From contig NZ_CAJGZP010000001.1 of the NCBI RefSeq assembly GCF_904846155.1, positions 2,480,001-2,544,000 on the forward strand: 64,000 nucleotides of DNA. Direction: 5' to 3'. This DNA comes from Psychrobacter fulvigenes (GTDB lineage Bacteria > Pseudomonadota > Gammaproteobacteria > Pseudomonadales > Moraxellaceae). The position numbers were made by a program, and so were the translations under genes. Below, piece after piece: positions 8,226-17,707 of the stretch (positions are counted from its first letter, which is position 1; each line of letters begins with the position of its first letter). The notes below the pieces were generated by a model. That model was not told where the DNA came from, searched no databases, and worked only from the letters and a program-made list of their open reading frames with translations.

Positions 8226-10247
8226 CTACCCCTCCTTCACAGTCGTTACTGAATCTACCGCTGCTGGATCTAACGCATGGTCAATCGTAATCTCACGCGG
8301 CTCTTTGGTCTTTTTGATACGGTAGCGTCTATCAAACATACTGAGCAATGCGCCCAAAGCCATAATAATCGATCCCAACCAAATCCAGCGAATTAAAGGC
8401 TTCACATAGATGCGTACTGCCCACTGATTACTATCTTCTGCGATAGGCTCACCAAGTGCGACGTACAAATCACGCATGAAGCTTGCGTCAATCGACGCCT
8501 CTGTCATTGGCATCATACTAATGATATAAGTCCGTTTTTCAGGATATAAAGTCGTGACCTCGCGGCCATCTTTCGTTATATCGACCTGTGCTTGCATGCC
8601 ATCATAGTTACTACCTTTGACTTCATGAAAATCCGATACTGTAAAGTCATAACCTTGTACATGCACTGTGTCTCCAAGCCCCATCGCCACATCGCGCTCA
8701 ATATCTAAGCTAGTGACAAAAGCAACACCTATACAGGCGATAATCACACCTACATGTGCCGTTTGCTGACCCCAATAGCTAAGACGCAACTGACGCAGAC
8801 CTTTAAAGAAATTAGGGGCGTTCTTAGTTTTGTCTCTAAAGTCAACGATCATCCATAGCAGTACCCAAAAGCTCACCGCTAAAGTCACGCCAATATTGAA
8901 CATAGCAGATGGACTGGTAAAGTAGGCGATAATAGCAGCCAATACGATACTACTAGCGGCAATGGCGATACCCACCCCTAGTAACGGACGCTTATCTTGT
9001 TTCCAGCGAATGTTAGAGCCCATACCCATCGCGATTAACAACAGCCATGTCAAAGGCACAAACAGCGCATTGAAGTATGGAGGCCCTACAGATACCTGAC
9101 CGAGACTAAAGGCATCAGCGATAATAGGATAAAGTGTACCGAGCAATACCACGAGCGTTGCAATCAAGATAATAGCGTTATTAATGACTAAGAAAGACTC
9201 GCGCGAAACCAGCTGATACTGACTCTCAACCGTCAAACGCCAACCACGGACAGCGAACATCAGCAGACCGCCACCAACGATGATACCAAGAATGATTAGG
9301 ATAATCAGACCACGGGTTGGATCGGCTGCGAACGAGTGTACAGAGGTGATTACCCCAGAGCGTACTAAGAAAGTACCGAGCAGACTGAGTGCAAAAGCAA
9401 AAATTGCCAGCATAATGGTCCAAGCTTTAAACACACCACGCTTTTCGGTGACTGCTAAAGAATGTATCAATGCGGTCCCAGCAAGCCATGGCATCAATGA
9501 CGCGTTCTCTACTGGATCCCAAAACCACCAACCACCCCAGCCAAGCTCATAATATGCCCACCACGAACCAAGAGAGATACCGATGGTCAAAAAGCCCCAA
9601 GCCGCCAGTGCCCAAGGACGTGACCAGCGCGTCCAGACCGCGTCCAAACGTCCTGCCCACAATGCCGCCATACAAAAAGCAAACGGCACCACCATACCCA
9701 CATAGCCCATATACAGCATCGGTGGATGGAAAATCAATCCAGGATCCTGCAGTAAAGGGTTTAAGTCAGCGCCATCAACGATCAGATTTGGTAATGTGCG
9801 CTCAAAAGGTGATGAAGTAAAGATCATCATCGCCATCATCATCAGCTGCACGCCAGCTAAGATCACCAGTACCCGCGCGCGCATCGACAGCGGCAGACCT
9901 CGACTGAAATATGATACCAGCGCACACCATGTCGCCATGATCGTCATCCACAACAATAGCGAGCCTTCATGACCGCCCCATGTCGCTGATAACTTATAAT
10001 ACCAAGGCAACAAGCTGTTAGAGTGCTGCGCAACATAAACAAGACTAAAGTCGTTATAGTAAAAGCCTGCCATCGGTGCGCCAAATGATAATATCATTGC
10101 CACAAACTGCGCCCAAGCCAAGCTTGGCGCTAAGCGCTGCAATGAGACTTGGCCACGCATGACCCCAACGGACGGTAATACCACCTGCAAAATCGCCAGC
10201 ACAAAGGCGGCGAGCAAGGCAAAATAACCCAATTCTGTGATTAACAT
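8226..10247 (-). CDS. ccmF: Heme lyase subunit CcmF
   Basis: Large inner-membrane protein of system I that receives heme from holo-CcmE and joins it to apocytochrome c. The 673-residue polytopic protein contains WGGHEGSLLLW, the tryptophan-rich WWD region (WGGWWFWDPVENASLMPWL, about residues 236-254) and conserved periplasmic histidines such as LIHSLAV. Length and motifs are typical. It is the first gene of the ccmF-G-H-I operon. The earlier genes ccmA-ccmE are not in this window and must be elsewhere if the pathway is complete. Confidence 0.95.
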   Translation of the reverse strand: MLITELGYFALLAAFVLAILQVVLPSVGVMRGQVSLQRLAPSLAWAQFVAMILSFGAPMAGFYYNDFSLVYVAQHSNSLLPWYYKLSATWGGHEGSLLLWMTIMATWCALVSYFSRGLPLSMRARVLVILAGVQLMMMAMMIFTSSPFERTLPNLIVDGADLNPLLQDPGLIFHPPMLYMGYVGMVVPFAFCMAALWAGRLDAVWTRWSRPWALAAWGFLTIGISLGSWWAYYELGWGGWWFWDPVENASLMPWLAGTALIHSLAVTEKRGVFKAWTIMLAIFAFALSLLGTFLVRSGVITSVHSFAADPTRGLIILIILGIIVGGGLLMFAVRGWRLTVESQYQLVSRESFLVINNAIILIATLVVLLGTLYPIIADAFSLGQVSVGPPYFNALFVPLTWLLLIAMGMGSNIRWKQDKRPLLGVGIAIAASSIVLAAIIAYFTSPSAMFNIGVTLAVSFWVLLWMIVDFRDKTKNAPNFFKGLRQLRLSYWGQQTAHVGVIIACIGVAFVTSLDIERDVAMGLGDTVHVQGYDFTVSDFHEVKGSNYDGMQAQVDITKDGREVTTLYPEKRTYIISMMPMTEASIDASFMRDLYVALGEPIAEDSNQWAVRIYVKPLIRWIWLGSIIMALGALLSMFDRRYRIKKTKEPREITIDHALDPAAVDSVTTVKEG

Positions 10248-10599
10248 ACGGTCTAACCTTGTTTACCTTAATACGGTCATAGTTTAAATACAGTCATAGC
10301 TTACGGTTACAGATTAGGTGTTTAAATATCATCACTCGCCCCCTACTATCTGTCTATGTATGACTCATTATATTTTTAACAGGATATTTATCTAAGCATC
10401 ATCTAACTAGGTTTTGTCTAACTAGGTTTCTTCTAGTTTCTAAACTCTGAGGTTTATAGGATTTACATTGGCGTACATTAACGTCAACTTGTCACGGTGT
10501 TGTATCTGCCCTGTATGCGCAGTGTAGTAGCAACTTATAAAAACCCATCATCTAATAGCGACAGCGAATGAAGATACGCGTCTTTTACTGAGCACCCTA
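10248..10599. other. Non-coding region upstream of ccmF
   Basis: 352 bases without a convincing gene, between the DUF445 gene and ccmF, both on the minus strand. It must hold the promoter for ccmF-G-H-I. A 13-base direct repeat, TCTAACTAGGTTT, occurs at 10402-10414 and 10417-10429. No clear terminator was seen. Confidence 0.6.
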
Positions 10600-11931
10600 C
10601 TACATAGTTGGATAGAACACTAAAACCAAATGCAACCAACCCGCCAAAAAGCCAGTCAAACCACCCAGTACAATCAGCGTCAACTCATCTTCACGAAACG
10701 CAGGGCGCAATAAGTTTTGGAACTCATGCGGTGATAGCGCACGCAATCTATCACGGAACATCCCAAATATTTTACTTGCACGACTCTCATTTAGCTCAGG
10801 ATCACGTATTGGCACCATGGTGGCGGAGATTGATTTATCAATAATGGTATTTTTGAGTTGACCGAACTCTCGGCGACCAAGACTTAAACGCAAAGTCGTT
10901 CTCACCACCGGAGATTCTAAAATTTGATAAAGATGCGACTTCATCAGCTCGCGGGTTTGCGCAGCACGAGCACCATACATCATCTCATTCATGATGTTTT
11001 CTAAGGTCACCAAATCATTGACCACAATTTCAGCAAAAACATCAGATACTTCATCCTGGCGCTTCATAAAGCCGCCCTGCCAACGAAAGTGCGCCACATG
11101 TGGCAACTGCAGCTTAATAAACGGAAAGGCTTTACTTATTGATAAAAACTTAATGTAAGGTATCAATCGCGGCTCAACAGGATTGAACACCATCCAAATC
11201 GCGATCCAGTTAGTAAGCAGCCCCCAAACGGCAGCAAAAAACGGTACGGTCCAATGCTGTGGCACGACTAAGAATATGAACATCTGGATAATACCAAAAG
11301 CCAAACCAATCAGCGCACTGATGTGCCAGATAAAATCTATCTCTTTTTGGCCAACTTTCAAAAACATATTGACCATCAAACGCCGATCGCCTTCCATCTT
11401 GTTGACAATCATCTGACGCATATCGACCAATTCTTCTACTTGGTAGGTCAGATCCGTCACCATCGACTGCATGATTTCAGGTAACACTTCATGAGCTTGT
11501 GCATAAATACGGCGTTTTATTGCATAAGGCATATTGGCCCATAACACATCTGAACGCTCGAGCATGATCTCATCCATTAAGGACTCTAGATTCTCATCAA
11601 CAGCCTCGGTGATAAACACTGCCATCTGCTCGGGTTCCATCGCTTGTACAAACTCATCAAGTGAGCCAAGCTTTGAGAGCGTTTGATCAACGATCACCCC
11701 TGATATCTTACCCGCTTTACGCGGCACAATACCTTGCCAGCCTATGCCAGGCAATCCAAAAAACGGAAAATTAGGTATGCGGATACCCCAAAACTTAATG
11801 GGATAAAACAACATTTTTAGTGCCATCCACACATGTGCCCACGTAACAAATGCAGTCACTGGCGGAATGGTCAGCATAGCAAAAAATTCTGGGTGTTCAG
11901 CGAACGTCTGCCATATTGAAGTTGCGTCCAT
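10600..11931 (-). CDS. DUF445 family membrane protein
   Basis: The 443-residue protein resembles the DUF445 family, whose function is not established. Hydrophobic segments lie near residues 18-42, 205-245 (FIWHISALIGLAFGIIQMFIFLV and a following helix) and at the C terminus (LIVLGGLTGFLAGWLHLVLVFYP). Between them are helical, acidic stretches with family-like wording such as KISGVIVDQTLSKLGSLDEF and WIAIWMVFNPVEP. It is monocistronic: ccmF starts 350 bases downstream and mrdA is divergent upstream. Confidence 0.75.
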   Translation of the reverse strand: MDATSIWQTFAEHPEFFAMLTIPPVTAFVTWAHVWMALKMLFYPIKFWGIRIPNFPFFGLPGIGWQGIVPRKAGKISGVIVDQTLSKLGSLDEFVQAMEPEQMAVFITEAVDENLESLMDEIMLERSDVLWANMPYAIKRRIYAQAHEVLPEIMQSMVTDLTYQVEELVDMRQMIVNKMEGDRRLMVNMFLKVGQKEIDFIWHISALIGLAFGIIQMFIFLVVPQHWTVPFFAAVWGLLTNWIAIWMVFNPVEPRLIPYIKFLSISKAFPFIKLQLPHVAHFRWQGGFMKRQDEVSDVFAEIVVNDLVTLENIMNEMMYGARAAQTRELMKSHLYQILESPVVRTTLRLSLGRREFGQLKNTIIDKSISATMVPIRDPELNESRASKIFGMFRDRLRALSPHEFQNLLRPAFREDELTLIVLGGLTGFLAGWLHLVLVFYPTM

Positions 11932-12352
11932 GAATCTGTATGCCCCTGACGTAATCGTTATTGTTGCTTAAGCTATCATCGTTGTTGCTACTAACCAATT
12001 GGCGTACTACTTAGCGCTTGGCAAACGTTTGTAGAACAACGTTTTACCCATAAAAGATGCTAGTAAACAAATCGCCTGATTTTAGCATACTTGCCATTTA
12101 TTAGCACATAATGAGCCTATCCAAGTTGTGACTATAAGTGACAGATTTAGCATTTGCTTTTATCATTCTATGTTTTAAGATACTATTTGCCTAATTCTTG
12201 TATGGCACACACGCTGGCAATGTCAATGTGAGCAGACAAAATCAGCGACAGTGACTCTATTCTGTTATAATTTATCGTTGCCTCAATCATTCTTTTTTTT
12301 TGCAAATCTATACAGCCGCTATTATCTACTGTGCTCATTGGTACCGCTTTAC
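11932..12352. other. Divergent intergenic region, DUF445 gene / mrdA
   Basis: 421 bases. The mrdA frame is open back to 12251, but that translated stretch (rich in F, L, S and Y) does not look like PBP2. The region should contain divergent promoters for the DUF445 gene and mrdA. No hairpin, repeat or small gene stood out. Confidence 0.5.
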
Positions 12353-14329
12353 ATGAATAAAACCCTCTCCTCAGATACCGACCAAAGCACTCGTGTTTTT
12401 ATGCAGCGTATCCTTATTTTTGGTCTACTGATCTTTTTAGGTCTGGGTGGGTTACTGCTGCGTTATGGCTATTTGCAAGTGTACGAGCACGATAAATATA
12501 AGACGCAAGCTGACAATAACCGCATTAAATTAATATCAGCGCCGCCAAGCCGTGGTTATATCTATGATCGCAACGGTATCTTACTCGCTGATAACCAACC
12601 TGTTTTTACCGCTATGCTCAGTCCGGATGCCGTAGAAGATCCCGAGCGCACGTTAAACCTACTTGCTCCTATTTTTGAGTTGACAGAAAAAGACATCACC
12701 GATATTTTGGCACGCTTGAATAAAAGCAACAATGACCCTGTCACCATCAAGATCGATTTAACCGATGCACAACTGGCACAGTTCAGTGAGCGTAAACCCT
12801 TTTTTCGCGGCGTCACAATTCAAAGCAAACTGACTCGCGCCTACCCTTACGATGAGCTATTTGCCCACGTCATTGGCTATGTTGGGCGTATTAACGATAA
12901 AGAAACCAAGCAAATTGACAAAGATCGTTATGCTGGGACTGACCTTATCGGTAAAATTGGTATCGAACAAAACTATGAAGATATTTTACTTGGACAGCCT
13001 GGTTATCAGTCAGTAGAAACAGACGCTCATGGCAATATTTTGCGGCAATTAGAAACCAAACCACCGATTGCGGGTAATGACATTACCTTAAGCTTGGACT
13101 ACGGTTTGCAGACCGTTGCCCAGCAGCAGCTAGATGGCCGTCGCGGCGCTATTGTGGCGATAGACCCCAAGACTGGCGATGTGCTAGCGTTTGTCAGCAA
13201 TCCAAGTTACGATCCCAACCCCTTTATCTCTGGTATCTCCTTCAAAGATTATGGCGCGCTACGAGATGACATTGACCAACCTCTGTACAATCGTGCGCTG
13301 CAAGGTATGTATCCGCCTGCTTCTACAATCAAGCCCTTTGAAGGCTTAGGTGCGCTACATTATGGCTTGCGCGATTGGAACACCTCTATTTATGATCCAG
13401 GTTATTTTAGCTTACCAGGAGACAACCATCGGTTTCGTGACTGGAAAAGAGGCGGTCACGGCTCAGTAAATCTTGAAAAATCTATCGTTATGTCTGTCGA
13501 TACTTACTATTATAAACTGGCTTACGAGATGGGCATCCAACGCCTGCATGATTGGATGGTGCGCTTTGGTTTTGGTGAAAAGACAGGTATTGATTTGCCG
13601 AATGAAAAATCCGGTCTTATGCCCTCGCCAAAATGGAAAAAAGAGACGTATGATAAAAACTGGCTACCAGGTGAGACCATTTCAGTCAGTATTGGTCAGG
13701 GTTACTTTTTGGCCACACCGTTACAGATTGCCAATGCGACCGCGATGACTGCTAGCAAAGGACAGCATATTACGCCGCACCTACTAAAGAGCAGTGATGG
13801 CGCAGCAGAAATCGATATCATTACCAAGCCTGACGGCAAAATCGACTTCGATGGCAAACCTTCTGACTGGACTCGTATGCATGATGCCATGGAAGAAACC
13901 GTCAAACGCGGCACCGCTCGTGGTATTTATACCCCGCGCTATCGCATCGCTGGCAAAACAGGTACAGCACAGGTCAAGTCTATCGCTCAAGGTAAGAGCT
14001 ATGATAAGTCAGCGATAGATAAGCGCCATTGGGACCATGCTTGGTTCAACGGTTTTGCACCGGTAGAGGATCCACAGATTGCGCTTGCGGTACTGGTTGA
14101 GAATGGTGGTGGCGGTAGTGCCGTCGCTGCGCCCATCGGACGGGCACTATTTGATTATTGGGTGTTACAACGTCCAACGGATCCTATATTGCCACCGACC
14201 GCTGATGAGCTAAAAGCCATCAAACGCCAAAAAGCGTTCGAAAAAGCAGAAAGAGACGCGATACGCGATCAAGAGCAAGCGCTAAAAGAACAGGCAGAAG
14301 CCGAAGCAGCGACTAATACTACTGAATAA
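12353..14329 (+). CDS. mrdA: Penicillin-binding protein 2 (MrdA), peptidoglycan transpeptidase
   Basis: Class B PBP that cross-links peptidoglycan in the rod-shape elongasome. ATG 12353 is chosen over the frame start at 12251 because it gives the normal short cytosolic tail followed by a membrane helix (ILIFGLLIFLGLGGLLL) and LQV. A pedestal domain with RGYIYDRNG follows, then the transpeptidase motifs: ASTIKPF (catalytic Ser of SxxK), SVDTYYYKL (SxD, the Asp form seen in PBP2) and GKTGTAQV. The C terminus is a Lys/Glu/Ala-rich charged helix. rodA is not adjacent; rsmD follows after 43 bases. Confidence 0.95.
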   Translation: MNKTLSSDTDQSTRVFMQRILIFGLLIFLGLGGLLLRYGYLQVYEHDKYKTQADNNRIKLISAPPSRGYIYDRNGILLADNQPVFTAMLSPDAVEDPERTLNLLAPIFELTEKDITDILARLNKSNNDPVTIKIDLTDAQLAQFSERKPFFRGVTIQSKLTRAYPYDELFAHVIGYVGRINDKETKQIDKDRYAGTDLIGKIGIEQNYEDILLGQPGYQSVETDAHGNILRQLETKPPIAGNDITLSLDYGLQTVAQQQLDGRRGAIVAIDPKTGDVLAFVSNPSYDPNPFISGISFKDYGALRDDIDQPLYNRALQGMYPPASTIKPFEGLGALHYGLRDWNTSIYDPGYFSLPGDNHRFRDWKRGGHGSVNLEKSIVMSVDTYYYKLAYEMGIQRLHDWMVRFGFGEKTGIDLPNEKSGLMPSPKWKKETYDKNWLPGETISVSIGQGYFLATPLQIANATAMTASKGQHITPHLLKSSDGAAEIDIITKPDGKIDFDGKPSDWTRMHDAMEETVKRGTARGIYTPRYRIAGKTGTAQVKSIAQGKSYDKSAIDKRHWDHAWFNGFAPVEDPQIALAVLVENGGGGSAVAAPIGRALFDYWVLQRPTDPILPPTADELKAIKRQKAFEKAERDAIRDQEQALKEQAEAEAATNTTE

Positions 14330-14372
14330 AGATACCGAATCATCTGGTCATGACTGGTCAAAAAATCAAACT

Positions 14373-15080
14373 ATGAAAAAAACTTCTAAGCAGCGTAAAG
14401 ATAATTCACTTACAACTAAGCCACGTAGAGCCAAGCCAAAAACGACCGCTAACTCTAAACCGACTGCTGCAGGCAGTGTGCGTATTATTGGTGGTCAGTT
14501 TAAACGCCGCAGCGTGACTTTCATTGACGCAGACGGCTTACGACCAACACCAGATCGCCTGCGTGAGACCTTATTTAATTGGCTAATTGCGGATATCTAT
14601 AGCGCGCGCGTGCTTGATAGCTGCGCAGGAAGCGGGGTGCTCGGCTTCGAAGCGTTATCACGCGGAGCCGCTCACTGTACCTTTATTGAAGCCAGTCACC
14701 CTCAAAGCCAAATGATCCAACAAAGCGCACGGCTGTTAAGCGTTGCTACTGATAACTATCAAATTTTTCATGGTATGGCCGAAAAAGTCTTAACTCAAGC
14801 TGGGCACTTTCAACATCTCTTTGATATTGTGTTTATCGACCCACCCTATGCTGAAGATCTGTGGAAACCCATTCTAACGACTTTGATACTACAAGACTTA
14901 ATTTCTGCCAACACTCTTATTTATTTAGAAGCAGATAAAGATTTGGACGATCAATTAGCCGAACTGGCCACCTCACTGCAAATAAAATTGACGACACAAG
15001 GAGCGAGTAGCTTTGAGTGTGTCAAACAAACCAAAGTTGGACAAGTTGTCGCTGGACTTTATCGGCTCGCACCGTCATAA
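14373..15080 (+). CDS. rsmD: 16S rRNA (guanine966-N2)-methyltransferase RsmD
   Basis: SAM-dependent methyltransferase that modifies G966 of 16S rRNA in the assembled 30S subunit. Motifs: RIIGGQFKRR, LRPTPDRLRETLFNWL, the SAM-binding LDSCAGSGVLGFEALSRGA and the N-methyltransferase catalytic IDPPY. The first 34 residues are a Lys/Thr-rich lead (MKKTSKQRKD...) not usual for the family; it may aid RNA binding or reflect a too-early start, but no better start is seen. Confidence 0.93.
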   Translation: MKKTSKQRKDNSLTTKPRRAKPKTTANSKPTAAGSVRIIGGQFKRRSVTFIDADGLRPTPDRLRETLFNWLIADIYSARVLDSCAGSGVLGFEALSRGAAHCTFIEASHPQSQMIQQSARLLSVATDNYQIFHGMAEKVLTQAGHFQHLFDIVFIDPPYAEDLWKPILTTLILQDLISANTLIYLEADKDLDDQLAELATSLQIKLTTQGASSFECVKQTKVGQVVAGLYRLAPS

Positions 15081-15177
15081 TTAGCCCACTCGCCTTAAGA
15101 AATGCCAAAAACTGCTAAAAACCTATCTAGATATTGATATTTAATGCTTAGCAGGCAAAAATAAACCACAATCCAGC

Positions 15178-15206
15178 TTGCAAGCGTAAGCTCTACTGCT
15201 TATAAT
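15178..15206 (+). promoter_or_regulatory. Strong sigma-70 promoter of rplM-rpsI
   Basis: TTGCAA (15178-15183), a 17-base spacer and a perfect TATAAT (15201-15206). It lies about 70 bases upstream of the rplM start codon, as expected for a ribosomal protein operon. Confidence 0.8.
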
Positions 15207-15220
15207 GTGCAGTCTGTTTT

Positions 15221-15251
15221 TTGAGAGCCCCGTTCCCAGACAAACTCTCAA
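15221..15251 (+). promoter_or_regulatory. Leader hairpin of the rplM mRNA, possible L13 autoregulation site
   Basis: TTGAGAG (15221-15227) pairs with CTCTCAA (15245-15251) around a 17-base loop containing CCCCGTTCCC. It sits between the promoter and rplM, within the transcribed leader. L13 is known to repress its own operon in E. coli; whether this hairpin does that here is inference. Confidence 0.4.
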
Positions 15252-15276
15252 CGAATTTTAATTTTAAGGTTTTATC

Positions 15277-15705
15277 ATGAAAACACTTAGTGCAAAACCA
15301 GCTGAAGTGACCCATGACTGGTATGTCGTAGATGCTAACGGCAAAACCCTTGGTCGCTTAGCCACTCAAATTGCTACTCGCTTACGTGGCAAGCATAAGA
15401 CTTGTTACACTCCTCACGTTGATACTGGCGACTTCATTGTTGTCATCAATGCTGAGAAAATCGCGGTAACAGGCAAAAAAGCACAAGATAAAAAGTACTA
15501 TCGTCACAGTGGCTACCCAGGCGGTATTAAAGAAACCAACTTCACTAAGCTGCTTGCACATAAGCCTGAAGATGTTCTACACAAAGCAGTTAAGGGTATG
15601 CTTCCAAAAGGTCCTCTTGGCTACGCGATGATCAAGAAGCTGAAACTATATGCGGGTACAGAGCACCCACATACTGCTCAGCAACCTAAAGAACTAGACA
15701 TCTAA
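15277..15705 (+). CDS. rplM: 50S ribosomal protein L13
   Basis: Early-assembling large-subunit protein, 142 residues, full length. Recognisable stretches: [52 protein letters not shown] and the C-terminal [20 protein letters not shown]. It is followed after ten bases by rpsI, the conserved two-gene operon. A strong promoter and leader hairpin lie upstream. Confidence 0.98.
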   Translation: MKTLSAKPAEVTHDWYVVDANGKTLGRLATQIATRLRGKHKTCYTPHVDTGDFIVVINAEKIAVTGKKAQDKKYYRHSGYPGGIKETNFTKLLAHKPEDVLHKAVKGMLPKGPLGYAMIKKLKLYAGTEHPHTAQQPKELDI

Positions 15706-15715
15706 GGAGTCACTT

Positions 15716-16102
15716 ATGGAACGCAATTACGGAACAGGTCGCCGCAAGACTTCTACTGCACGTGTCTTTTTAGCGAAAGGTACTGGTAGCATCGTTGTTA
15801 ACGGCAAGCCACTTGATGAATATTTCAGCCGCGAAACGTCACGTATGGTTGTTCGTCAGCCTCTAGAACTACTAGAATCTGCTAACGAATACGACTTATA
15901 CATTACAGTTGCAGGCGGTGGTATTAGTGGTCAAGCTGGCGCAATCCGCCACGGTATCACTCGCGCGCTTATCGAAGCTGACGAAACCTTAAAGCCTGCC
16001 CTAAAAGCAGCTGGTTTTGTTACTCGTGACTCGCGTAAAGTTGAACGTAAGAAACTGGGTCTACGTAAAGCACGTAAGCGTCCTCAGTTCTCAAAACGTT
16101 AA
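15716..16102 (+). CDS. rpsI: 30S ribosomal protein S9
   Basis: Small-subunit protein whose basic C-terminal tail reaches the P-site tRNA. 128 residues, starting [18 protein letters not shown] and ending in the conserved [23 protein letters not shown] precedes the ATG by a normal distance. Second gene of rplM-rpsI; a strong terminator follows. Confidence 0.98.
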   Translation: MERNYGTGRRKTSTARVFLAKGTGSIVVNGKPLDEYFSRETSRMVVRQPLELLESANEYDLYITVAGGGISGQAGAIRHGITRALIEADETLKPALKAAGFVTRDSRKVERKKLGLRKARKRPQFSKR

Positions 16103-16186
16103 TCAAAGCTATTACTTATCTCTATGCTATTACTGTATTTATCGTAAATACGCAGTAGCAACTTTAGATAAATTAATAGATTTGCG

Positions 16187-16225
16187 AAACCTTACAAGTT
16201 GTTTACAGCTTGTAAGGTTTTTTTT
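16187..16225 (+). terminator. Rho-independent terminator of rplM-rpsI
   Basis: AAACCTTACAAG pairs perfectly with CTTGTAAGGTTT (16187-16198 with 16209-16220), followed by a run of T residues. Confidence 0.9.
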
Positions 16226-16366
16226 GTGCCTGAGTTTTTATGGAATTAATCATTGATATGCATTCGCCTTATGGGCTTGTTAATTGATATAGATGCAAAA
16301 CCTCCCTTGTAAAACCCTTCTCTCTACTTCATCATGACAGCAATCTTTATAATTAGCCTTGATGCC

Positions 16367-17485
16367 ATGAAAGCGCCTGAACGATTTGACCCCAGCAAAC
16401 CTGATGCTCAGGATGATGGACCACCGCCAAACATTGAACACCATGACAACCCTTCTAAACTTACAACACCACCTTCATCACTAGCACCTACCAAAGACAC
16501 ACCTACCATTAAGCAGACCCAAAAGCGCGATACATCGATAGATAAAAAACCATTCCAATGGGCTTTCTTGCTGCCCAAATATTGGGGAATATGGTTGATA
16601 ATGGCAGTAGTTTTACCCCTTATTTACCTACCGCTACGTTGGCAGTTTTGGTTAGGGCACAAGTTAGGTATCACTCTATATAAGATGGCCAACTCGCGGC
16701 GGCGTGATACCTTGATTAACCTTAGGCTTGCCTTTCCTGAGAAGTCAGAAGCAGAGCGTGAGGCGATGGCTAAGCAAGTCTTTGTCAATCAAAGTATCGG
16801 CGCTTTTGAGACCCTATGTGCCTGGTTTCGACCCAACATATTTACACGCACCGTTACGATTTCAGGTCTGCAACATGTGGTGAATGCACAAAATGAAGGG
16901 CGAGCAGTGATACTATTGGGAGCACATTACACCATGCTTGATCTAGGTGGTTTGCTGTGCTCACAGTTTTTTACGTTGGATTGTATGTACCGCCCGCAGA
17001 ATAATGCATTCCTTGACTGGTTTATCTATAATGCTCGCTCATCTATGTGTAGCAAGCTCATCTCAAGTCGTAACATGAACAGCTTAGTCGACTCAGTGAG
17101 AGAAGGACGTATCGTCTGGTACTCGCCCGACCAAGATTATGGCCTTAAGTATGGAGTGATGGCACCCTTTTTCGGTGTTCCCGCAGCGACAATTACTGCC
17201 ACGCGGCGACTGGCGACCGTTGGTAGTAAGGAGCATATGCCAGCGGTGATGGGACTACATACTTATCGGCAGAGCCCTGATAGTTTGTCACGCGGCAAAC
17301 GTCCCCATTACCATATAACCATCACGCCAGCACTAGATAACTACCCTAGTGATAATGAAGTGGTAGATGCAACGCGAGTTAATGAGATGTTAGAGGATCT
17401 CATTCGTATTGATCCCACCCAATGGATGTGGTTTCATCGACGCTTTAAAAACGGCCCCGTTGGTCGTACTGATATCTATAAGTAG
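16367..17485 (+). CDS. LpxL/HtrB-type lysophospholipid (lipid A) acyltransferase, copy 1
   Basis: Likely inner-membrane acyltransferase that adds a secondary acyl chain to lipid A. The frame is open from 16334, but ATG 16367 gives MKAPERFDPSKPD, matching the start of the tandem copy at 17708, so I take it as the start (372 residues). After a variable Pro/Thr/Lys-rich lead comes one hydrophobic segment (YWGIWLIMAVVLPLIYLPLRW), then LINLRLAFPEKSEAE and the catalytic HX4D motif in GAHYTMLDLGG. YSPDQDYG, the C-terminal ITPALDNYPSD and QWMWFHRRFK are shared with this family. Which acyl position it serves cannot be told from the sequence. Confidence 0.85.
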   Translation: MKAPERFDPSKPDAQDDGPPPNIEHHDNPSKLTTPPSSLAPTKDTPTIKQTQKRDTSIDKKPFQWAFLLPKYWGIWLIMAVVLPLIYLPLRWQFWLGHKLGITLYKMANSRRRDTLINLRLAFPEKSEAEREAMAKQVFVNQSIGAFETLCAWFRPNIFTRTVTISGLQHVVNAQNEGRAVILLGAHYTMLDLGGLLCSQFFTLDCMYRPQNNAFLDWFIYNARSSMCSKLISSRNMNSLVDSVREGRIVWYSPDQDYGLKYGVMAPFFGVPAATITATRRLATVGSKEHMPAVMGLHTYRQSPDSLSRGKRPHYHITITPALDNYPSDNEVVDATRVNEMLEDLIRIDPTQWMWFHRRFKNGPVGRTDIYK

Positions 17486-17520
17486 CCTTTTCAATCTAAA
17501 ACAATAGCTGCTTATAATTT

Positions 17521-17529
17521 TGCTATACT
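17521..17529 (+). promoter_or_regulatory. Candidate extended -10 element upstream of acyltransferase copy 2
   Basis: TGCTATACT at 17521-17529 fits an extended -10 (TGn followed by TATACT). The same 12-base word TTGCTATACTTT, in the same position relative to the preceding stop codon, recurs at 18831-18842. No good -35 was seen. Confidence 0.35.
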
Positions 17530-17707
17530 TTGCTGTAAAAGCTACTCAATGCCAAGCCCATTCAACTCTAATTTTAACTACCTAACTTTGTTGGTGTAGA
17601 CTGATACCAATACGCCCTAACAGTAGTAACTTTTCATTCTCAAATAAAGATCATGATAAGATGAAAACTCGCCCAAAAAATAAGACGTATTGCGATGAAA
17701 GGATCTT

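Noticed and set aside
12251..12352. N-terminal extension of mrdA from 12251
   Set aside because: The added 34 residues do not resemble PBP2 and would put a hydrophobic stretch before the normal cytosolic tail; ATG 12353 gives the usual start.
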